A stretch of DNA of 64,000 nucleotides, taken from positions 1-64,000 of the forward strand of contig NZ_BAZW01000004.1 of the NCBI RefSeq assembly GCF_000974365.1, read 5' to 3'. The position numbers and the translations under genes are program-made. Below the pieces are notes generated by a model. It saw only the letters and a list, made by a program, of their open reading frames with translations. It had not been told where the DNA came from and ran no database searches. Source of the stretch: Geofilum rubicundum JCM 15548. GTDB lineage: Bacteria > Bacteroidota > Bacteroidia > Bacteroidales > Marinilabiliaceae. Shown here one piece after another: positions 56,936-64,000 of this stretch; position 1 is the stretch's first letter, and every line of letters begins with the position of its first letter.

Positions 56936-58149
56936 ATGAGACGTTTAATATCATTTTGTTTTATGGCAGTTTTAGCCATGAATGGTTGGGCCGAAGGCTA
57001 TCAGATTAATCTCCAGGGCGCCCGGCAGATAGGCATGGGGCATACCGGTACCGGTTTGAATTTTGGTGCATCCTCCATTCATTTTAATCCGGGAGCGTTG
57101 GGATTCCTTTCCTCAACAACTGAATTTTCTGCAGGTGGAAGTGCCATATTCTCTAATAATACTTTTCAAAAATCAGGTTCCGGCTATCTTCATGAGAGCG
57201 ATAATCCGGTGGGCACCCCTTTCTATTTTTATGGCGCTTCACGCATCAATGACAGGCTGGTTGCGGGAATTGGCATAACAACGCCATTTGGTAACTCCCT
57301 GGTTTGGGGCGATGATTGGGATGGCCGCTATTTGATTCAGGATATCTCCCTGAAAGCCATCTTTTTTCAACCGACTGTTGCATATCAGTTAAACGAATGG
57401 ATAAGTGTAGGGGCTGGTTTTGTATTGGCATACGGGGATGTGGAACTGCATAAAGCGCTCCCTGTTCAAAATGAAAATGGGGACGGACAGGCAGAACTGA
57501 CTGGAAAAACCACCGCCTTTGGCTACAATGCCGGAATTTTCTTGCAGGCCACACCGGAATTTTCACTGGGCCTAAGTTATCGTTCAACCATTGATATGGA
57601 AATGAGCGAAGGCGAAGCCCGGTTTAAGGTGCCGGCGTCCTTATCGGGACAATTCCCCAAAACATCATTCAATGCAGCCTTGCCCATGCCCGGAGGCATA
57701 CAATTGGGGGCCGGATGGCAGGCTACAGAAAAGCTTTTAATTGCTGCTGATTTACAATATGTGTTGTGGTCCACTTACGAAGAACTCAATTTTGATTTCG
57801 AAGCGGAATCCGTACCTGATTCCTACAATGTGAGAAATTTTGAAAACACACTGATTTATCGGATGGGGGGGAGTACTCAGTGAATGAGCTTTTTACTGCC
57901 CGATTGGGATTTGCTTATGACCCCACGCCGATACCATCAGATTATCTGACGCCCGAGACTCCTGGTGCCAATAAACTGAATTATACCGTTGGCGCGTCGC
58001 TCAGACTGGCCAGCAACATTTCACTGGATGCATCTCTGCAGTATATTCAGGCTCTGGAGCGTGAGGATGGCTACGCACCAGCAGATTTTTACGCTACCTA
58101 TAATACCAATGCTGTTATTCCCGGGGTGGGATTAAACATTACATTTTAA
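56936..58149 (+). CDS. OmpP1/FadL-type outer-membrane transporter (frame broken once)
   Basis: About 404 residues. Beta-barrel that lets hydrophobic substrates such as fatty acids across the outer membrane. Signal peptide (MRRLISFCFMAVLAMNGWA), then the plug segment GYQINLQGARQIGMGHTGTG and FGASSIHFNPGALGFLSS with the family NPG(A) motif, many amphipathic strands and a C-terminal Phe. The frame breaks in the G run 57865-57871; one extra G gives YRMGGEYSVNELFTARLGF. Start ATG 56936, not the longer upstream reading. Next gene is an SGNH esterase lipoprotein. Confidence 0.9.
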
Positions 58150-58166
58150 CCTAAAAAACAACAATC

Positions 58167-59413
58167 ATGCGCAATATAAAATTCTTATATCTGGTGGTAT
58201 TGGCCACCATCTTTTGGCAGTGCGAACTATCCGTAGATGAGTTTCAACCGACGGCCGGTGAATTAGACCTTTCTTCCTATGTGGCTCTGGGCGACAGTTA
58301 TTCAGCCGGTTACACGGATGGAGCCCTGGGACATGAAAGTCAATTACAATCTTTACCATCCATCCTTGCACAGCAATTTGCGCTGGCAGGTGGTGGAGAA
58401 TTTAGGCAACCCTTGATGCCGGAAGGTACCAGTGTGGGGACCACGGTCATTGATCAGGCGGGGAATCTCAATGGATATCTTAAGTTAAATGTGATTGGCG
58501 GTACTTTGGCTCCTTTACCAACGTTGGGGAACAAGGCGGTTTTTGCCGACCTGATTGGGGATGAGGGTCCTTTTAACAACATGGCGGTTCCGGGAGCCAA
58601 ATCCTTTCATTTGTTGGCTTCAGAATTTGGCAATCCCAATTTGGGGCAGGGAAATTATAATCCCTATTATACCCGTTTTGCTTCGCAGCCTGGAATTTCT
58701 AACGTTGTTTCGGACGCATTGAGGGCCGGGCCTACTTTTTTCTCTCTTTGGATAGGCGGTAATGATGTGCTCGGTTATGCCCTGACCGGGGGAACTTCGG
58801 ATGAAATTACTTCAGAAATGTTTTTTTCTGCTTATGTCAATTCGATCGTCAATTCTTTAACCTCCGGAAATACCAATGGGGTTATCGCCAATATTCCGGC
58901 CATTGATGCCTTGCCCTATTTCAGCTACTTGACTTCAGGAGAATATACCCCATTTTTAGTGGAGGACGTTTCAGTTGAAGCCGGATACAGACCGCTGACA
59001 GCCAAAGAAAAGATTCTGTTACCCGCAGCGGGTTCCCTGGCCACAGGCATGGGGAGTTCTATTGAAAATCCCATCCCTGAGCATTTGTACCTCAGTGAAT
59101 CTCAGCTGAGTGCCATTAACGATGCCATCTTGGCCTACAATGTTACGCTCAAAGAAATCGCAGAGGAAAACAATCTGGCTTTTGTGGATATGTACAGTTT
59201 GATGGAAAAATTGAAAACCGGCCTTGCTTGGATGGAAATGTTTACACCAATGCTTTTATTTCCGGCGGTATTTTTTCTCTGGATGGTATTCATGCCACTT
59301 ACAGAGGATACGCCATTATTGCCAACGAATTTATTCGGGCCATTAATGCGCAGTATGATGCGCGTATCCCTTTGGTGAATGTTAATGATTATGGAACAGT
59401 GGTCTTTCCATAA
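58167..59413 (+). CDS. SGNH/GDSL hydrolase lipoprotein (frame broken once)
   Basis: About 415 residues. Lipoprotein-type signal with Cys19 (IFWQC). Catalytic block I GDSYSAG (Ser44), block III WIGGNDVLG and a C-terminal DGIHAT with the catalytic Asp-His support an esterase or lipase. The frame breaks at 59228-59229; one extra T gives GLALDGNVYTNAFISGGIFSL. It sits 17 bases after the FadL gene, so the pair could release and import acyl chains; that coupling is inference. A strong terminator follows. Confidence 0.88.
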
Positions 59414-59435
59414 CCCCCTTACCGTTTAAATAAAT

Positions 59436-59466
59436 AAAAAACCCCCGCAAATACCGGGGGTTTTTT
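59436..59466 (+). terminator. Strong terminator after FadL-SGNH operon
   Basis: AAAAAACCCCCG (59436-59447) pairs perfectly with CGGGGGTTTTTT (59455-59466) around CAAATAC. Twelve base pairs plus T run. Confidence 0.92.
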
Positions 59467-59612
59467 ATTTTCAACCTATAAGAAATGTCAAGTCGCCCAT
59501 TGGTGTGGTAATGTCTTAAAAATCATTGTTCTTACCCTATCAAAACAAGGTGCGAATAATAAACTTATTTCTATAAGTGTTGTGTCTTCGCATAAAAAAT
59601 GATCGTGGTATA

Positions 59613-62600
59613 CTACTTATTTTTAACCGGAGGAGGCGGAATGGACGGCAATTCTTTTCGGTCCTTTAATTGCTCCAAAATCACCTCAATGGCCTTATTC
59701 AATTGGGCATCTTCACCCATAAATTCTTTGTAAGGATCGTTTTCTACCTTGATATCCGGCTCCACACCTTCGCCTTCAATCATCCATTGGCCATCCATCG
59801 AAATAGATGTAAACTGTGGAATGCGCAGGTCAGTGCCATCCATAAAAGGCAGGGGACCGGTAATACCGACGATGCCACCCCATGAGCGGGTTCCCACCAG
59901 GTTCCTAAGCCCAGGGTCTTGAAACCATGCGGGAAGAGGTCACCATCAGAGGCGGAATACTTATCTATCAAAGTGACCATGGGGCCAGCCAGGGCCTGGG
60001 CAGGAATGGTAGAGACGGCCGGTGAGTTCCGTCGCATATTGACTCTGTAGGGCTGGCGTGCCAGACGTTCCAATATCATGGGCGAAACATTGCCACCTCC
60101 ATTGCCCCGGTCATCAATGATCAGCGCTTTTTTGTGCAACTGCGGATAAAAATATTTGACAAACTCATTGAGTCCGTTCGGGCCCATATCCGGAATATGA
60201 AGATACCCTACTTGTCCGTTGGTCGCTTCATCTACCTTGCGAATGTTCTCGGATACCCACTCGAAATAATACAAACTGCTTTCATCGGCAATCGGTGTCA
60301 CTAAAACCTTTCTGGCTCCCTCAATCTGAGGTGTGTCATTGACAGATAGTTCTACAGTTTTTCCGGTGGTATTAAGCAGCAATTGGTAAAGGTCAGTAAC
60401 GCTGTTGGCGGCTACTCTGTTAACTGCTACAATAAAGTCGCCTTCTTTAACATGAATGCCCGGTGCCTGGAAGGGCGATTGTAAAGATGGACTCCATGGA
60501 GCTCCTTTGAGAATTTTGCTGATTTGAAAAAAGCCGGATTCATGGGCGTTTAACTGGGCACCTAATAAGCCAGTGGTAGTGCGTTTGGCTGTTGGCTGAT
60601 CGCCCGGATTCACATAAGCATGCCCCACATTTAATTCCCCAATCATTTCCCCGATTATGTAGTTCAAATCGGTTCGATGGCTGACGTGTGGCACAAGGGG
60701 CTGATATTTTTGGTAGATGGCCTCCCAATCAACGCCATGCATATTTTCTACGTAAAAGAAGTCGCGCATCTGACGCCATGCTTCATCAAAAATTTGTTGC
60801 CATTCCTGCGCATAGTTAACCATAACCATCATAGAACTCAAATCGATGCTTTGTTCCAGTTTAATAGTGGAAGTGGGTAAATCCACAACGCCCCATGTCT
60901 TATCCTTACCCACCAGCATTTTTTTGTTGTTGGCAGCAAGGGTATAAACAAAGTCACCTAAAAAGGTTTCTTTTTTATCCTTTAAATCATACACCAGTAG
61001 CCCATTGCTGCCGTCTTTTTCCTGTACATAGCGGTTATAATAGACTTTATTGTCGACGCAGCTGATGTTGTAATAATTGGCCGGATCAATAGGGATTTCT
61101 ATCATTCTATTGGCAATGCCTGTATAGTCGATTTTTACATTTGGGATCTCCGGAGTGGGGGCTGAACCATTTTTCTTTTTGTCACCAGGTTCGGATTTTT
61201 CTGACTTTTCCTTGCTATTTATGACCGGGTTTTCTGGTGCAAATGGGGAAGGTGTTTCTTCGGCCAGAAGAACCATATAAATTTTGGACATGTTGATATA
61301 GGCATGGTTCCATTCCGTGCTGCTGTAAACCGGACTAAAACTCCTTTCAGAAGCGAATAATAAATAGCGGCCATCGGCCGAAAAGGCAGGGCTGTCGGAG
61401 TGGTGCCATTGTTCTGTAACTGGAACGGTCTCCCCGTTTTCAACATTGAGTAAGTGGATCATCCCCATTCTGTTTTCTCCGACATCCGTATAGCTGATCC
61501 ATTTACTGTCGGGGCTCCATGAAAAGTCATTCAGACGACTGTAGTGGCTACTTACCATCTTTTTTGTGCGTCCGGTCTCAACTTCGGTGAGGTAAAGGGA
61601 AAAATGCTGGTCGTTCCAGGCAATCATGCTGCCATCCGGACTCCATGACAGGTTAAATTTATAGGTGTCAGCTCCGGAGGTGAGTTGTCTGGGTAAATTT
61701 TCGCCATAAACATCACTCAGCCATATTTCATATTCTCCACTTTTATCGGACAGCCAGGCCACTTGCTTGCCATCGGGCGACCATTCTGCATTTCGTTCAT
61801 GCACATCCGGACTTCTCGATAAGTTGTAGGTAATTCCTTTGTCGGCAGGTAATGAAAAAACCTCACCGCGGGCAGAGAACAAAACCCTTTCTCCATTGAG
61901 GGACAAGTCGATGGATGTTAATCTTTTTGAGGCATCCACAAACTCAGTCCTGGCAAAATTTTGATCGTTACGGATCTCAATGCTGATTTTTTCGACTTGT
62001 CTGGAAGCGGCATCCATTTTATAGAGATACCCACCTTTTTCGAAGACAATTTGTTGGCCGTTATGCGAAGGGAATTTGATGTCGAAATCGTCGTAATCAG
62101 TGACCTTTTCTGTTTTTTTAGTTTGGGTATTATAAACAAACAGATTCATGTGGCGGTCGCGATCAGAAAGGAAAAAAATCTCATCCCCAATCCACATAGG
62201 AATGATGTCCTGTGCCGGGTGGTCTGTTATTTGATAAGTTTCCCGGGTTGAAAAATCATGGACCCAAATCTCATCGGCATTCCCCCCCGATAATACTTCC
62301 AGGTTCTGAATTCTCTAAAGACCCGGTTGTATGCCATCTTTTGGCCATCGGGTGAGAAGGAAAGAAATCCTCCTTCAGGCAGTTCCAACTGACTGGATAA
62401 ACCGCCTTCTGCAGGCACTTCAAAGAGTTGACCTTTAAAGGAATTGAATGTCTGCTTTCTGGAGCGATAAATGATGCTGTTATCGGGTGACCACCCCAAA
62501 ACAATGTTATTGGGACCCATGCGATCGGCCAAATCATCTCGTCCCAGATTGGCCGTGTGGGTTAAGCGCATCGGAATACCTCCGCTGGCGGGGATACGGT

Positions 62601-62865
62601 ACACTTCTGTGTTGCCATCGTACTGACCGGTAAAGGCAATTTGAGTACCATCCGGGGAGAATCGGGGAAACATTTCCAGCCCCTCATGTGAGGTGAGTTT
62701 TCGGGCAATGCCACCTTGCGTGGACACGGAGTAAAGATTGCCGGCATAGGAGAAAACGACTTGATTGTCACTAATAGCCGGAAAGCGCATCAGTCGCGCT
62801 TCGTCTGCACTTATACTTTTAAAACAAAACCAGAGTAGCGATAGTAAAAATAATCTATTCATCAT
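59613..62865 (-). CDS. Tricorn-like S41 protease (frame broken twice)
   Basis: About 1,084 residues. Exported serine protease combining N-terminal beta-propeller repeats (GGIARKLTSHEGLEMFPRFSPDG and similar WD-like units, 20-650), a PDZ domain (about 780-860) and a C-terminal S41 catalytic domain (KALIIDDRGNGGGNVSP, then DKYSASDGDLFPHGF with the nucleophile Ser). Signal peptide MMNRLFLLSLLWFCFKSISA. Breaks: C run 62282-62288 (one missing, restoring GGNADEIWVHDFS) and 59900-59901 (one missing, restoring GTLVGTRSWGG). Probably digests peptides in the periplasm. Confidence 0.9.
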
Positions 62866-62956
62866 GTTTTCACGTATTTGGTTATTGAGATATGTATTTC
62901 TTTAATAAGCATGGCATTTAAAACCGCTCAACCAAATTTTTGTTGGTTGAAAGGCA

Positions 62957-64000
62957 TTATTTTATTTCCTTGGATTGGGCTGCGTTGACAAAAAGAATAT
63001 CTCCCATATCTTTAAAACTGGTAAAAAAAGCACCGCCTTTTTCTTTTATCTTTTCATCCCGGAAGCCCATAATGGTCAATGCTGCATTTTTAGAACGCTC
63101 GGTGATAATTTCACTGATGGTCTGGTTGCCGCCCGAAGAAATAATTTCTATGTTGGTCAAGGTAATGGGGAGTCTGCCTGAAGCGATTAATTCCTGCAAG
63201 TCTTCCAGTGTTTTTTCAGTATGCCCCGGAGAGCAAATACTGAATATTTTAATATGGCTCTTATTCCAATCGGGATGGGCCATAATAATATAACCGAGCA
63301 GTATCATCAAATTGGTGTTGATGAGATCGGTTGGTCGGATCCAGACGTGGATGCCATTGTGGAAACGAAGGTTAGAGTTGGCTCCTGCAAATATGCATAC
63401 ATCGAAATTCCCAGCCTTGGTGAGTTTTATATTATCAAGAATACGGTTGATTTCCTCGGGAGCGTTCTTGTCAAATTCGAACATAACCATATTGTTCTCC
63501 ATTCCTGAGATGGATGGAGCCTGAATCACCTGTGCAATGGCGGATGTGTAGGAAGGAGATATCATGGTATCAATATACAGCGCATTGTCCTCTTCCTTTT
63601 GTAAATTAATAAGATCTTGCAGGATCAATCTGGATTCGGTATAGGTTTGTTTGCTGTAGTAACCTTCAATAAAATGAAAATAGGTGCCAAAGCCGTGCTG
63701 AAAACTGATCCATTTCATTAAATCCAGAACCTTGTCTCTTTCAAATGAATGGGGTGAAATGCAAACAACTGCCGGACGCCATTCTTCATTTTCCGCCTCA
63801 CTCTGATTTTTTTGCATATATACCTGAATGGTTCGGTTAAGTTGAAAAAGCGCTCCTTTAAAGATATTGACCAATCCCTTTTGGTTTTTGTTATAGTGTT
63901 CCACCACCAGATAAATCATTACGATGAGGACATAGGATAGAATGGTGTAAAGCGGATCAATCATGAACATGACCCATACAGATAACACAAAGCCGGTCAG
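62957..64000 (-). CDS. Cation-chloride cotransporter-like permease, C-terminal part (cut by window edge)
   Basis: The 5' part lies beyond the window; the visible 347 residues end the last membrane segment (LTGFVLSVWVMFMIDPLYTILSYVLIVMIYL) and a soluble C-terminal domain that resembles the C-terminus of SLC12-type Na-K-Cl cotransporters: VVCISPHSFERDKVLDLMKW, FGTYFHFIEGYYS, VWIRPTDLINTNLMILLGYI. This domain is usual in bacterial members of the family. Ion specificity cannot be told from this part. Confidence 0.75.
   Translation of the reverse strand: MTGFVLSVWVMFMIDPLYTILSYVLIVMIYLVVEHYNKNQKGLVNIFKGALFQLNRTIQVYMQKNQSEAENEEWRPAVVCISPHSFERDKVLDLMKWISFQHGFGTYFHFIEGYYSKQTYTESRLILQDLINLQKEEDNALYIDTMISPSYTSAIAQVIQAPSISGMENNMVMFEFDKNAPEEINRILDNIKLTKAGNFDVCIFAGANSNLRFHNGIHVWIRPTDLINTNLMILLGYIIMAHPDWNKSHIKIFSICSPGHTEKTLEDLQELIASGRLPITLTNIEIISSGGNQTISEIITERSKNAALTIMGFRDEKIKEKGGAFFTSFKDMGDILFVNAAQSKEIK

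Noticed and set aside
1-64000. CRISPR array, prophage, insertion sequence, tRNA or rRNA
   Set aside because: I found no repeat-spacer structure, integrase or transposase gene, or cloverleaf with anticodon in either strand.

Overview
The window looks like chromosomal DNA of a Bacteroidota bacterium, probably a Bacteroidales/Marinilabiliales-type anaerobe or facultative anaerobe. Evidence: at least 14 start regions carry the phylum's TAnnTTTG -7 promoter element; the protein families are typical of the phylum (SiaB/SiaC pair, long PPi-dependent phosphofructokinase, tricorn-like S41 protease, FadL/SGNH pair, DUF4197 and DUF4301 proteins, serine dehydrogenase with TPKKMGA); and no Shine-Dalgarno pattern stands out. 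No rRNA, tRNA, CRISPR array, prophage or insertion sequence was seen. The exact genus cannot be read from the sequence.

Layout. 0-5.7 kb: serine acetyltransferase, SiaB/SiaC signalling pair, a large ABC transporter and a small secreted protein. 6-9.6 kb: ClpB disaggregase with an operator-like inverted repeat upstream, then an STAS/Hpt signalling pair. 9.8-14.6 kb: gcvT, then serC-serA-DUF1015, a one-carbon/serine block. 14.7-18.1 kb: YggS, a dihydroorotate-dehydrogenase-like protein, a lipoprotein and a second small secreted protein. 18.1-25.6 kb: uvrA, an ECF-type sigma factor, a glycosyltransferase, PPi-phosphofructokinase and an Rrf2 regulator. 26.5-30.7 kb: a compact four-gene operon of C39-like peptidase, RLAN/RimK ATP-grasp ligase, GCS2 carboxylate-amine ligase and N-formylglutamate amidohydrolase. 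This is the best candidate for a poorly described pathway (a peptide or amide metabolite). 30.8-37.8 kb: two radical-SAM proteins flanking two tandem DUF4197 lipoproteins, then coiled-coil protein-ZapA-RNase Y. 37.9-41.2 kb: nucleotide-sugar enzymes ending in GDP-L-fucose synthesis. 41.2-50.2 kb: PatB-type aminotransferase, EamA transporter, M48 protease, KdsA, RarA, an oxidoreductase, exported MsrA and exported Pcm. 50.3-56.6 kb: truA and a tight reverse-strand operon (DUF4301, TPR, phosphosulfolactate synthase, DUF368, aroE). 56.9-64 kb: FadL porin with SGNH lipoprotein, tricorn-like protease, and the C-terminal part of a cation-chloride-cotransporter-like permease cut by the window edge.

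A striking overall property is that about 18 reading-frame breaks interrupt otherwise full-length conserved genes (including clpB, uvrA, serC, aroE, tricorn). Sixteen fit loss of a single base, mostly in short homopolymers, so they look like deletion-biased sequencing errors and not biology. The coordinates below join the pieces, and each break is recorded in its entry. The protein lengths given are those after repairing the frame.
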